Shown here piece by piece: positions 26,888 through 35,240 of a stretch of DNA of 64,000 nucleotides (position 1 is its first letter; each line of letters starts with the position of its first letter). The DNA comes from Bacteroidota bacterium (lineage in GTDB: Bacteria; Bacteroidota; Bacteroidia; Chitinophagales; Saprospiraceae), in the NCBI GenBank assembly GCA_963169325.1, contig CAUJEY010000151.1, positions 24,424-88,423 on the forward strand, written 5' to 3'. The notes beneath the pieces were generated by a model, which was given only the letters and a program-made list of their open reading frames with translations, was not told where the DNA came from and searched no databases. A program made the translations under genes and the position numbers.

Positions 26888-27810
26888 AACTAAACTATTA
26901 TACTCTTTGGATTGAAAATGATCCAGAATGGCTAGACTCTACTATTGAGTACGTGGCTGATATTGTTAAGGGACATGGGTTTATAATGCACGACGAGAGA
27001 TGTTTTTCTGCTTCAGAATTTTATCAAAAATTAGAGAATAACTCTCGTATTCTAAATAAGTTTGATTTAATTTTAACTGATTTTGATTTAGGCTTGGGCG
27101 ATCGAGGCAATGTACTGATTGACTTAATCAGAAGTAATGATGTCAATGTTTTCACTGATATTATTTTCTACGGTCAAGACCAACAGGCAATAAATAGTGT
27201 TTTAAATGAACATTTTATTGAAGGAGTCTATAAATCTCCAAGAGAAATAGGAATGTTTGGTCAAAAATTTGAAAAAGTTTTTGAATCGACAATTAAAAAA
27301 GTTCAAGATATTAGCATGATGAGAGGCCTAGTTATTTCTGAAACAAGTGAGATGGCCCTTCGCATGTTGAAGATTATTAAGGCATATTTGTCAAAAATTG
27401 ATTCAAACTCTGCAAGTCAAATTCGTAGTTATATTTTTAATGAGATTATACATGAAAATATAAAAAGCACAAATAAAATGGCTGATAAATTTGAGCAAAT
27501 GGACACTGAAACATTGTTAGACAATCGATTTTTCGACGACAGTAAAAAACTTAGAATATTAAATAAAATTTACACAACCCATAAGATCGCAGATTTTAAA
27601 TTTTATGAAGATTACTTAGCTGATATAATAGATACAAGAAATGAACTTGGCCATTGTGAGGAAATTGAAAAAGATGGTGAAATAATTTTATCAACACATA
27701 AAGGCGACAAAATCTTTAACCATGACGCCTGTGTCACGATTCGAAATAAAATAATAGATCATCACTACAGACTTGATATTATTGAAAATTTCATTTTATC
27801 CAAAATGTGA
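26884..27810 (+). CDS. Receiver-domain protein with HEPN-like C-terminal R-x4-H motif
   Basis: A 308-residue protein whose start overlaps the upstream stop (ATGA). Residues 1-140 fit a response-regulator receiver: acidic pair E11/D13 in LWIENDPEW, likely phosphoacceptor D66 in DLILTDFDLG, strand TDIIFYGQ and the conserved Lys in VYKSPRE (K117). There is no DNA-binding domain. Residues about 145-308 are helical and contain DTRNELGHCEE, with R252 and H257 spaced as in the R-x4-6-H catalytic motif of HEPN ribonucleases. I infer a phosphorylation-controlled RNase effector. The receiver assignment is fairly safe; the HEPN call rests on one motif plus helical context and needs a profile search. The alternative is an unrelated helical output domain. 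Confidence 0.7.
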   Translation: MKLNYYTLWIENDPEWLDSTIEYVADIVKGHGFIMHDERCFSASEFYQKLENNSRILNKFDLILTDFDLGLGDRGNVLIDLIRSNDVNVFTDIIFYGQDQQAINSVLNEHFIEGVYKSPREIGMFGQKFEKVFESTIKKVQDISMMRGLVISETSEMALRMLKIIKAYLSKIDSNSASQIRSYIFNEIIHENIKSTNKMADKFEQMDTETLLDNRFFDDSKKLRILNKIYTTHKIADFKFYEDYLADIIDTRNELGHCEEIEKDGEIILSTHKGDKIFNHDACVTIRNKIIDHHYRLDIIENFILSKM

Positions 27811-27973
27811 TAAAATACGAAATAATCATCTTTTCCAAACATGAATATGTAATACCTTTTGGCATACCAAGGGGTTTGAGATAATCAATTGGTTTATTGT
27901 TAGAAATAGACAAAAAGTGTTTTTGGGAGATATTTCAAGTTTGGATGGAAAATAAAATCAGATAAATAACATT

Positions 27974-30049
27974 ATGTCCGCCCTTCCCACCTTCCAACAC
28001 CACATACGCACCGGCATTCCCGCCACCCTCCCTGCTACCAAGCCCCTCGACCCCACGGTCAGCCACGCCCCGCGCCGGGTCGTGGAAGGCGTTTTGTCGG
28101 AGGAGGAAAAGATATTAGCCGTCCGCAATGCATTGCGCTACTTCCCCACGGAATGGCATGAAACGCTGGCCGCAGAGTTTGCCGGTGAGTTGGAGCGCTA
28201 CGGGCGTATCTACATGCACCGTTTCCGGCCCGAATACGCCATGCACGCCCGGCCTGTTGCCGATTATCCGGCAAAATGCAAGCAGGCCGCCGCCATCATG
28301 CTGATGATTCAGAACAACCTCGATCCCAAAGTGGCTAAACACCCGCATGAACTCATCACCTACGGCGGCAACGGGGCGGTGTTTCAGAACTGGGCGCAGT
28401 ACCTGCTCACCATGCGCTACCTGTCGGAAATGACGGAGCACCAAACCCTCGTACTCTATTCCGGCCACCCGCTGGGGCTGTTTCCCAGCCACCCGGAAGC
28501 GCCGCGTGTGGTGGTGACCAACGGCATGATGATCCCCAATTATTCCAGAAAAGAAGATTGGAACCGGTTTAATGCCCTGGGCGTCACGCAGTACGGACAG
28601 ATGACGGCCGGCTCGTTTATGTACATCGGTCCGCAGGGCATCGTGCATGGCACCACCATTACCCTGCTCAATGCCGGGCGAAAAATGGGCCTGGGCGAAA
28701 CGGATTTGCGCGGACGGGTGTATGTCACCAGCGGACTGGGCGGCATGTCGGGAGCACAAGCCGGCGCCGCCGTGATCACCGGTTGCGTGGGCGTGATCGC
28801 CGAAGTGGACGGCGACGCAGTGCAGCAGCGTATTATTGACGGTTATATCGAACAAAAAAATGTCTTTACCGACCTGGGCGACCTGATCGTCCGCATGGAG
28901 GAATGCCGCCGGAACCGGGAAGCCGTGGCGCTGATCTATCATGGCAATATCGTAGACCTGTGGGAGCGCTTCGCCAAAGACAACATCCACGTCGAGCTCG
29001 GCTCCGACCAAACCTCCTGCCACAATATCCACGATATGGGCTACTGCCCAGTGGGTTATACTTTTGAAGAAGCCAAACAACTGCTGGTGACGAACAAACC
29101 GGAATTCATGGAAGCCGTGGCGAAGTCGCTGCGCCGCCATGCTGCCGCCGTTAATGTGATGGCGGAGCGCGGGATGTATTTCTGGGACTACGGCAACGCT
29201 TTTCTGAAAGAAGCCGGCGACGTGGGCGCCGAGGTGTTCAAGCCTGGTTACGAACCCCTGGCACCCGGCGAAATCAGCGTGATGGAATCGCCCTACCGGT
29301 ATTCTTCCTATGTAGAAGACATTATGGGCCCCCTGTGCTTCGACTATGGCTTCGGCCCGTTCCGCTGGGTTTGTTGCTCCGGAGATCTAGCCGATTTGCA
29401 AAAAACGGATGCCATCGCAGCCAAGGTGCTGGAGGAAATGCTACCCGAGGCGCCGGAAGATATCCGGGGGCAAATCAATGATAACGTGCTGTGGATCAAG
29501 TCGGCACAGCATAACCTTCCGGTTGTCGGCTCATTTTCCCGGATTCTGTATGCCGACGCGGCAGGCCGGATGCGTATTTCCAAAGCGTTCAACGACGCCA
29601 TTGCCCGCGGCGAACTGGCCGGCCCGGTGGTGCTGGGCCGCGATCACCACGACGTATCGGGCACCGACTCGCCCTTCCGGGAAACAGCCAACATTTACGA
29701 CGGCTCGCGGTACACGGCCGATATGGCGGTACACAACGTCATTGGCGACAGTTTCCGGGGGGCTACCTGGGTGAGCCTGCACAATGGCGGGGGCGTGGGC
29801 TGGGGCGAGGTGATCAACGGCGGCTTCGGTATGGTGCTCGACGGCTCCCCGGAGGCCGACCGGCGCCTGCACGCCATGTTGTTCTGGGATGTAAACAACG
29901 GTATCGCGCGCCGCGCATGGGCCCGCAACCCGCATGCGCTCACCACCATCCGGCGCGCCATGGAGGCGTATCCCGATTTGCAGGTGACGGTGCCGTATTT
30001 GGCGGAGGAAGATGTGGTGCGGAAGGCGATGGAGAAAATTGTTCGATAA
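27974..30049 (+). CDS. hutU: Urocanate hydratase
   Basis: The 691-residue enzyme converts urocanate to 4-imidazolone-5-propanoate in histidine breakdown, using tightly bound NAD+. The family is plain from ITYGGNGAVFQNWAQYLLTM, LYSGHPLGLFPSHPEAPR, YVTSGLGGMSGAQAGAA (NAD-binding region) and the Cys-containing GSDQTSCHNIHDMGYCPVGY. It is about 130 residues longer than the classic 555-residue enzyme, as in the long HutU form. It stands alone here; no hutH, hutI or hutG is in the window. The gene is GC-rich, in sharp contrast to the A/T-rich island that ends 163 bases upstream. Confidence 0.95.
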   Translation: MSALPTFQHHIRTGIPATLPATKPLDPTVSHAPRRVVEGVLSEEEKILAVRNALRYFPTEWHETLAAEFAGELERYGRIYMHRFRPEYAMHARPVADYPAKCKQAAAIMLMIQNNLDPKVAKHPHELITYGGNGAVFQNWAQYLLTMRYLSEMTEHQTLVLYSGHPLGLFPSHPEAPRVVVTNGMMIPNYSRKEDWNRFNALGVTQYGQMTAGSFMYIGPQGIVHGTTITLLNAGRKMGLGETDLRGRVYVTSGLGGMSGAQAGAAVITGCVGVIAEVDGDAVQQRIIDGYIEQKNVFTDLGDLIVRMEECRRNREAVALIYHGNIVDLWERFAKDNIHVELGSDQTSCHNIHDMGYCPVGYTFEEAKQLLVTNKPEFMEAVAKSLRRHAAAVNVMAERGMYFWDYGNAFLKEAGDVGAEVFKPGYEPLAPGEISVMESPYRYSSYVEDIMGPLCFDYGFGPFRWVCCSGDLADLQKTDAIAAKVLEEMLPEAPEDIRGQINDNVLWIKSAQHNLPVVGSFSRILYADAAGRMRISKAFNDAIARGELAGPVVLGRDHHDVSGTDSPFRETANIYDGSRYTADMAVHNVIGDSFRGATWVSLHNGGGVGWGEVINGGFGMVLDGSPEADRRLHAMLFWDVNNGIARRAWARNPHALTTIRRAMEAYPDLQVTVPYLAEEDVVRKAMEKIVR

Positions 30050-30056
30050 AAAATCA

Positions 30057-30166
30057 GTGTAAATCCGCGTACAAAGTCCGTGTCATCCGTGTTCCCATCC
30101 TCCTACGAGGGCCGCTCGTGCAGGATGGGAACACGGATGACACGGACTTTGTACGCGGATTTACAC
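30057..30166. repeat. Perfect 44-bp inverted repeat between convergent genes
   Basis: Arms 30057-30100 and 30123-30166 are exact reverse complements over 44 bp, loop 22 bases. The arms contain the words GTGTAAATCCGCG, TACAAAGTCC and GTGTCATCCG. The right side continues into a T-run (30168-30176), giving a terminator shape for the plus strand. It separates hutU from the convergent gene ending at 30175. Confidence 0.9.
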
Positions 30167-30174
30167 GGATTTTT

Positions 30175-31065
30175 TTACTGTACAACAACTGCCAGTTTCC
30201 CGTCCGCACTGACCGCCAGGCGCGTAATGTTTCGCACTCCAAAACGTTTCAGGTCGGCGATTTCCTTCCATTCGGTTTGCCGGCGCGGGTTGTATTGGTA
30301 TAATTTGCCGCCGCTGCCGGCCAGTAAGGTACCGTCGGCTAAAATGGCAAAATCTTCGCTGCCGGGCAGGGTTTTTACCAGGATATCGGAAGTTTTGTTT
30401 TTCAGGTCGTAGGTTTTGATAAACCAGGTTTGTTCCGTGGCTTTTTGGATAAAAGCCAGCCGTCCGTCGGGCATTTTTTGAAGACATCGCCCTACGTTGA
30501 AGGCGATGCGCTGCATCTGCTGACGTCCCGTTCCGGCCAGCGCCAGGTAATGCGCGTTGTTGTTTTCACCCACCATAAACAAGGCCGCCAAGGTATCACT
30601 CAGCCAACAATGGTATCCTACGCCTGCAATATTGGGAAAAACGGGGCGTCCGTTGCTTGCGCGATCCAGCGGAAAAGCCCAAAGTCTTTGCGTGCCATCT
30701 TCTTCCACACGAACTGCTGAAAAGTATTTACCGCCCGGCATCAGGGTGGGTGAATATTCAGGCGTGGTGGTGGCGGTTACGCGGGTGGTGGTACGAAGAG
30801 CCGGGTTCAGGCAATAAATTTCCGTCTGGGTGGTATCGTCGGGGGTTTGTACGCTGAGGCAGAGGTCGTAGGGCGAAAAAAATTGTGGTTGGTTGTTGTA
30901 GCCACGCGGATTGAAGCCGGTGAGGAAACGGGGAGCGGTAGTTTGCCAGGTACTGTCGCTTTGTTTATTCAGGGAAAACAACAACAGGTCGAAATGTTCG
31001 AGCTGCTGGGAGCGGAGGGCTGTTATACTGAACAGCAGGGCGGGCCAAATGATGTAGTTTCTCAT
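30175..31065 (-). CDS. Secreted beta-propeller (WD40/TolB-like) protein
   Basis: A 296-residue protein with an N-terminal signal (RNYIIWPALLFSITALRSQQ). The body shows repeated blade-like strands (TTPEYSPTLMPGGKYFSAV, RLWAFPLDRASNGRPVFP, FAILADGTLLAGSGGKLYQYN, RLAVSADGKLAVVVQ) typical of TolB/PD40 propellers. The last residues lie right beside the palindrome at 30057-30166. Propellers of this kind bind proteins or small ligands in the periplasm. No enzyme signature is seen, and the function is unknown. Confidence 0.65.
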   Translation of the reverse strand: MRNYIIWPALLFSITALRSQQLEHFDLLLFSLNKQSDSTWQTTAPRFLTGFNPRGYNNQPQFFSPYDLCLSVQTPDDTTQTEIYCLNPALRTTTRVTATTTPEYSPTLMPGGKYFSAVRVEEDGTQRLWAFPLDRASNGRPVFPNIAGVGYHCWLSDTLAALFMVGENNNAHYLALAGTGRQQMQRIAFNVGRCLQKMPDGRLAFIQKATEQTWFIKTYDLKNKTSDILVKTLPGSEDFAILADGTLLAGSGGKLYQYNPRRQTEWKEIADLKRFGVRNITRLAVSADGKLAVVVQ

Positions 31066-31079
31066 ATACAGATGTTTTT

Positions 31080-31160
31080 GTGGGGCGAGTTTTTAATTCA
31101 CCTGACCCGCGAGCGAGTTAAGAGGCCTCGTAGATCAGGCGAATTAAAAATTCGCCCCAC
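31080..31160. repeat. Gene-end inverted repeat (26-bp arms)
   Basis: Arms 31080-31105 and 31135-31160 (GTGGGGCGAGTTTTTAATTC and complement) pair with two mismatches over 26 bp, loop 29 bases. It lies between two minus-strand genes: 14 bases upstream of the propeller gene start and 17 bases after the ABC ATPase stop. Confidence 0.8.
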
Positions 31161-31177
31161 AACACAACACAGCAGTT

Positions 31178-31795
31178 TTATTTATAGTCCAGGATGTTGA
31201 TTTGCTCCTGGCACAGTTCCAGGTCGCCGGGGTCGTTGGAAGCGATGACGAGCAGGCGGTTTCCGGCATACTGTTCCACCAGGCGTTTGAACCAAGCCAC
31301 TGCGTTCAGATCAAGGTTGGTGGTCGGCTCGTCGAGCAGTAACACGGGCGCATCTGTCAATATGGCTAACGCTAATTTAACCCGTTGTTTCATACCGGAG
31401 GAAAAAAAACGCAACTCTTTGTGCCGGGCGCGGGGCAATTCGAGCAGTTCGTGTAGAAAATCGGGCGATAAACCCGGGAGCAAGGGCTTCAGGCGGATGT
31501 GAAAACTAAGCGCTTCCTCCAGGGTAAACTCTTCGATTAACTCGATGTAGGGAGCGGCATAAGCCACCCGGCGGTACACGACATCCGGATCGAGCGTTTT
31601 ATTATTTTCGTCAAATGAAACCCGCCCTTTCGACAGCGACAAGTGGCCGGACAATACCTTCATCAGCGTGGATTTTCCCGAGCCGTTCGGCCCCAGCAAG
31701 GCATAACGTTGCCCGCTGTGCAGGGTAAAATCGAGCCTTCGGAAAATCCACTCGAAGCGAAATCGTTTGCCGGCATCGGCGAGTTGTATGATCAA
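31178..31795 (-). CDS. ABC transporter ATP-binding subunit (CcmA-like)
   Basis: A 205-residue ATPase. Walker A LLGPNGSGKSTLMKVLSG, signature FFSSGMKQRVKLALAI (a variant of LSGGQ), Walker B PVLLLDEPTTNLD and an H-loop replaced by IASNDPGDLE, where the usual His is missing. It is short, like CcmA-type exporters of haem or other ABC-2 systems. No permease gene is adjacent, so its partner must be elsewhere. It lies between the lpxA gene and the propeller gene, flanked on both sides by palindromes. Confidence 0.85.
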   Translation of the reverse strand: MIIQLADAGKRFRFEWIFRRLDFTLHSGQRYALLGPNGSGKSTLMKVLSGHLSLSKGRVSFDENNKTLDPDVVYRRVAYAAPYIELIEEFTLEEALSFHIRLKPLLPGLSPDFLHELLELPRARHKELRFFSSGMKQRVKLALAILTDAPVLLLDEPTTNLDLNAVAWFKRLVEQYAGNRLLVIASNDPGDLELCQEQINILDYK

Positions 31796-31800
31796 CTTTT

Positions 31801-31919
31801 AAAAGGTTAGAAGGTTACTGGTTAGAAGGTTACTGGTTAGAAGGTTACTGGTTTGAAAGTTGCCCGAACCAGTAACTTTCAAACCAGTAACCTTCTAACC
31901 AGTAACCTTCTAACCTTTT
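31801..31919. repeat. Gene-end palindrome of the GGTTAGAAGGTTACT word
   Basis: The left arm (31801-31861) repeats GGTTAGAAGGTTACT three times and then GGTTTGAAAGTT. The right arm (31873-31919) repeats the complement. The loop is only about 10 bases. It fills the whole space between lpxA (stop at 31921) and the ABC ATPase start. The same words (GGTTTGAAGG, CTTCAAACC) recur at 53976 and 57920. Confidence 0.85.
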
Positions 31920-31920
31920 C

Positions 31921-32745
31921 TTAATCCAAAGCAGGTTCCGGCACACGCCCATTTGGTTGAAGCGAGCGAAAACCTTTCATCAGGCCGCGTTTACCCTCCC
32001 GAACAAAATCAATTATTTCATCGCGGTAAGGTGAGGGTTCGATTTCCGCTTCGATAGTGGCCAGGGCCTTTTTTACGGCGAGCCCCCGCACGAACAGTAT
32101 CCGGTAAATATCTTCGATATGATGGATGGCGTCGCTGGAGAATTTGGCGCGGTGCAAACCGACCCGGTTTATGCCGGCATAAGAAAGTGGTTCGCGGGCG
32201 GCTACCACATAAGGGGGGACGTCTTTGCGCACTAAAGATCCGCCGCCGATCATCACGTGGCCGCCGATCCGGACGAACTGATGTACGGCCACCATGCCGC
32301 CCAGCCGGGCGTAATTTCCTATTTCGATATGTCCGGCCAGGGTGACGTTGTTGGCCAGGATGCAACCTTTACCTACAAAACAATCGTGCGCCACATGCAC
32401 GTAAGCCATGAGCAGGCAGCCATCCGCGATAGCGGTACGGCCGGCTTCCACCGTGCCCCGGTTAAGGGTGCAACACTCGCGGATAATGACATTATTGCCG
32501 ATTTCCAGCGTTGTATTTTCGTTTTTATATTTCAGGTCCTGGGGAATAGCGCTCACTACGGCGCCGGGAAAGATTTGGCAGTTGTCGCCAATGCGGGCGC
32601 CGTTGAGGATGCTTACATTATTGCCTATCCGGCAATTGTCGCCGATAACCACATCTTCTTCTATGACCGTAAAGGGGCCGATCGTAACGCCCTGTCCAAT
32701 TTTAGCATTGGGGTGAATAAATTGCAAGCCATTATCGTAGCTCAT
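31921..32745 (-). CDS. lpxA: Acyl-ACP--UDP-N-acetylglucosamine O-acyltransferase
   Basis: I use the ATG at 32743-32745; the longer frame adds 59 residues not typical of the family. The 274-residue protein shows the left-handed beta-helix hexapeptide repeats (IHPNAKIGQGVTIGPFTVIE, VVIGDNCRIGNNVSILNGAR) and the catalytic His in LMAYVHVAHDCFVG. It attaches a 3-hydroxyacyl chain to UDP-GlcNAc, the first step of lipid A synthesis in the cytoplasm. It follows lpxC-fabZ by 91 bases on the same strand, as in many Bacteroidota. Confidence 0.95.
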   Translation of the reverse strand: MSYDNGLQFIHPNAKIGQGVTIGPFTVIEEDVVIGDNCRIGNNVSILNGARIGDNCQIFPGAVVSAIPQDLKYKNENTTLEIGNNVIIRECCTLNRGTVEAGRTAIADGCLLMAYVHVAHDCFVGKGCILANNVTLAGHIEIGNYARLGGMVAVHQFVRIGGHVMIGGGSLVRKDVPPYVVAAREPLSYAGINRVGLHRAKFSSDAIHHIEDIYRILFVRGLAVKKALATIEAEIEPSPYRDEIIDFVREGKRGLMKGFRSLQPNGRVPEPALD

Positions 32746-32836
32746 GGAATAAGCTGGGTTTTGAAGGCAAAGGCGAGACGTCGGGGGGGGGAAACACCAT
32801 ACCCGGTTCGTTTCACTTCTTCCGGTTAACAAAATC

Positions 32837-34249
32837 TCATGTCCCGTTTGAGTTGGTATCTTTGTTGCGGCGGACGATCTGCGCTGTGAGTTCACCTTCC
32901 GATACAATTTTGTTGCCCACATACGCAGTTCCCTGCATGTGAACGATACCGCGCCGAATGGGCTCGAGAAGTTCCATTTTAAGGATTAGGGTGTCGCCGG
33001 GGACGACCTTGGCTTTAAACTTGGCATTATCTATTTTCAGGAAATATGTATCCCAGTTGCCCGGATCATTAACGGTGTGCAGGGCCAGAATGCCGCCTGT
33101 TTGAGCCATTGCTTCGATTTGTAAAACACCGGGAAAAATCGGATTATCGGGAAAGTGGCCTTGAAAGAACGGCTCATTCATGGTCACATTTTTGATCCCC
33201 ACAACATGCGTTGCGCTCAATTCGACGATTTTGTCTACCAGCAAAAATGGAGAACGGTGCGGCAACATTTGGCATATCTGCATCACATCGTAGACGGGTT
33301 CTTTCTCCGGTTCATATTTTGGGACACCCAGCAAACGCCGTTTTTCCGTCAGGTGCTTCTTCAGGATTTTGGCAAATTCAATATTGGCCGTATGGCCGGG
33401 TTTGGTGGCTACGATTTTGCCCCGGATCGGTTTCCCGATCAACGACAAATCGCCGATGACATCCAGCAATTTATGCCGGGCAGGTTCATTTTGAAAGTGT
33501 AGTTTCACGGTATTCAGCACACCCTCGGAATCCACGTTAATCGACTGTTTACCCATTTTCCTGGCCAGTTCATCCAACTCGCTCTGATCCATTTTACGGT
33601 CGGCGATCACGATGGCATTATCCAGATCGCCGCCCTTGATCAGCCCCATATCGAGTAATTTTTCCAGCTCGTGTATAAAAACGAAGGTCCGGCAGGGTGC
33701 AATTTCCGCAACATACTCCGACAGGTTGTGCAACGCAGCAAATTGCTGACCAAGCACTTTGGAGTTAAAATCGATCATCACGGTGGCTTCAAAAGAGTCG
33801 GCCGGTAAGGCCAGCAGTTCGGTACCGGTAATTTCGTCTTTATAGGAAATCGGCTCGGTCACCACAAAAAACTCCCGGTCGACATCTTGTTCTTCCTGCC
33901 CGGACTTGAGCAAGGCTTGTACGAAGGGCATCGAGGTACCGTCCATAATGGGCATTTCCGGACCGTCGATTTCCATCAATACATTGTCGATATTCAGTCC
34001 TGTGAGCGCCGATAGCACGTGCTCCACGGTAGCCACCTGGGCATCGCCGCTACGCAGGGTAGTGCCCCGGTTGGTAGAGGCGACCAGTTTGACGTCGGCC
34101 GGCACGACCGGTTGGTCGGGCAAGTCGACCCGTTGAAAACGATGGCCGTGGTTGGCCGGCGCAGGTTTAAACGTCAGTGTTACGGATTTGCCCGTATGCA
34201 AGCCTACTCCCTTGACGGAGACTGGCTTTTTAATGGTGGATTGCTTCAT
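32837..34249 (-). CDS. lpxC/fabZ: Bifunctional UDP-3-O-acyl-GlcNAc deacetylase / 3-hydroxyacyl-ACP dehydratase
   Basis: The 470-residue protein is a fusion. Residues 1-300 are LpxC, with zinc ligands in VEHVLSALTG and RHKLLDVIGDL. Residues about 320-460 are FabZ, with LPHRSPFLLVDKI, NEPFFQGHFPDNPIFPG and EAMAQTGG. LpxC commits UDP-acyl-GlcNAc to lipid A; FabZ dehydrates hydroxyacyl-ACP in fatty acid synthesis. Joining them lets the two users of 3-hydroxyacyl-ACP be balanced. The fusion is a known hallmark of Bacteroidota. lpxD is not next to it. Confidence 0.95.
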   Translation of the reverse strand: MKQSTIKKPVSVKGVGLHTGKSVTLTFKPAPANHGHRFQRVDLPDQPVVPADVKLVASTNRGTTLRSGDAQVATVEHVLSALTGLNIDNVLMEIDGPEMPIMDGTSMPFVQALLKSGQEEQDVDREFFVVTEPISYKDEITGTELLALPADSFEATVMIDFNSKVLGQQFAALHNLSEYVAEIAPCRTFVFIHELEKLLDMGLIKGGDLDNAIVIADRKMDQSELDELARKMGKQSINVDSEGVLNTVKLHFQNEPARHKLLDVIGDLSLIGKPIRGKIVATKPGHTANIEFAKILKKHLTEKRRLLGVPKYEPEKEPVYDVMQICQMLPHRSPFLLVDKIVELSATHVVGIKNVTMNEPFFQGHFPDNPIFPGVLQIEAMAQTGGILALHTVNDPGNWDTYFLKIDNAKFKAKVVPGDTLILKMELLEPIRRGIVHMQGTAYVGNKIVSEGELTAQIVRRNKDTNSNGT

Positions 34250-34306
34250 GATCCGGTAAAAAGTGATTTCAAGGCGTAAAGGTACGCAGCCGCCGTTGGA
34301 AAAATA

Positions 34307-35206
34307 TTAAATCCTTTCCAGCAGGGCTTCAAAACCCTTTTTAAGCGGTGCACGAGCCGATAAATATTCAAACAACATATACCCCGCCACAGCTACGATG
34401 CCGCCGGCCAGCACATCGATCACGTAATGATGCCGGGTGTACACAGCTGCAAACCATATACCCGCGACAAAAATAGTGAAGAGTACATTGAGCCATTTTT
34501 TTTGCAGCCGCCAACCATACAGCAGGCACAATACCGGATAGGCAGAATGCAGCGAAGGAATAGCCGCAAAAACATTGGCACTCTTCTTATACATTTCTGT
34601 AAACAGTTGGATGCCAAAAAACGCATCAAAGTTGAGCAAGCCGGCAGGGTTGCCCGGCGTACTGTTGCGGATTTCAAAACCATACTGCTCCACATACCAG
34701 GGCGGAGCGGCCGGATACAGGTAGTAAATAAAAAAGCCCAGCAGGTTGGTGAACAGAAACCCGTAGGAAAACCGGACAAACAGGGGCTTGTCGTTTTGAA
34801 GAAGCCAAAAACCGAATATAAGCGGCACAGGCACCCAGTTCAGGTAAAACAAGCCCGATAGTACGTCGAGAAAAGCGGTGGTATGTTGCCTGAAATATTC
34901 GTTCAGGGTAACGCGTTGCCCGTCGGAAGCAGTCAGTCCGAACCAGTATTTCTCCAGGTAATACGGTTCTGCAATGTGTACCGGATTCACCATATAATTC
35001 GGCACGATACGCATGGAATCATAGATGATCCAATAGGCAATGAAGGCGCTGAAGGCCAGCACGAACCGTCTTGTTCCGGGATGGACTACATACATGCCCA
35101 CCAGTGTCAGATACAAGCCGATATGTTCGGAGCGCAACCCGACTAAAAAATAAAACCAGGAAAAATATATCAATGACCCCGCCCAAAAAACAACGCTTCG
35201 TTTCAT
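34307..35206 (-). CDS. PAP2-superfamily membrane protein, candidate inositol-phosphoceramide synthase
   Basis: I start at the ATG at 35204-35206 (MKRSVVFWAGSLIYF); the longer frame overlaps the upstream gene. The 299-residue protein has six or more membrane helices and the two halves of a PAP2 active site: AIPSLHSAYPVLCLLYG (SxxHSxxP-type) and TRHHYVIDVLAGG (SRxHYxxD-like). This is the layout of aureobasidin-resistance (Aur1) inositol-phosphorylceramide synthases. Genes for inositol-phosphate synthase, phosphatidylinositol-phosphate synthesis and ceramide synthesis occupy the same strand just upstream, so it probably moves phosphoinositol from PI to ceramide. A lipid phosphatase role is the alternative. 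Confidence 0.8.
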   Translation of the reverse strand: MKRSVVFWAGSLIYFSWFYFLVGLRSEHIGLYLTLVGMYVVHPGTRRFVLAFSAFIAYWIIYDSMRIVPNYMVNPVHIAEPYYLEKYWFGLTASDGQRVTLNEYFRQHTTAFLDVLSGLFYLNWVPVPLIFGFWLLQNDKPLFVRFSYGFLFTNLLGFFIYYLYPAAPPWYVEQYGFEIRNSTPGNPAGLLNFDAFFGIQLFTEMYKKSANVFAAIPSLHSAYPVLCLLYGWRLQKKWLNVLFTIFVAGIWFAAVYTRHHYVIDVLAGGIVAVAGYMLFEYLSARAPLKKGFEALLERI

Positions 35207-35240
35207 CAAATACTGCTTGGTAATCAATGTAAGATGTAGT

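Larger units (their letters stand above)
22339..27810 (+). other. A+T-rich four-gene island: glycosylase, C5-methyltransferase, dual-GHKL protein, receiver-HEPN-like protein
   Basis: Four genes on one strand stand out from the GC-richer flanks by their A/T-rich codons and spacers, most strongly after 24248. Spacing: glycosylase to methyltransferase 25 bases; methyltransferase to GHKL gene 183 bases, with its own promoter-like sequence; GHKL to receiver gene a 4-base overlap. The content (DNA methylation, repair of methylation damage, ATPase/kinase, possible RNase effector) and the composition both suggest a transferred defence-type cassette. No integrase, tRNA or terminal repeat marks its borders. 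Confidence 0.6.

Noticed and set aside
24431..27810. Known Detocs-type phosphorelay defence system
   Set aside because: Detocs has a different three-protein composition. Here a dual-GHKL protein and a receiver-HEPN-like protein sit with a methyltransferase.
30175..31065. Reading the propeller gene as part of a histidine-utilisation operon with hutU
   Set aside because: It is convergent with hutU, separated by a terminator-like palindrome, and has no Hut function.
34019..34279. Plus-strand frames inside lpxC and other genes
   Set aside because: They are mirror frames of strongly coding minus-strand genes with no motif of their own.
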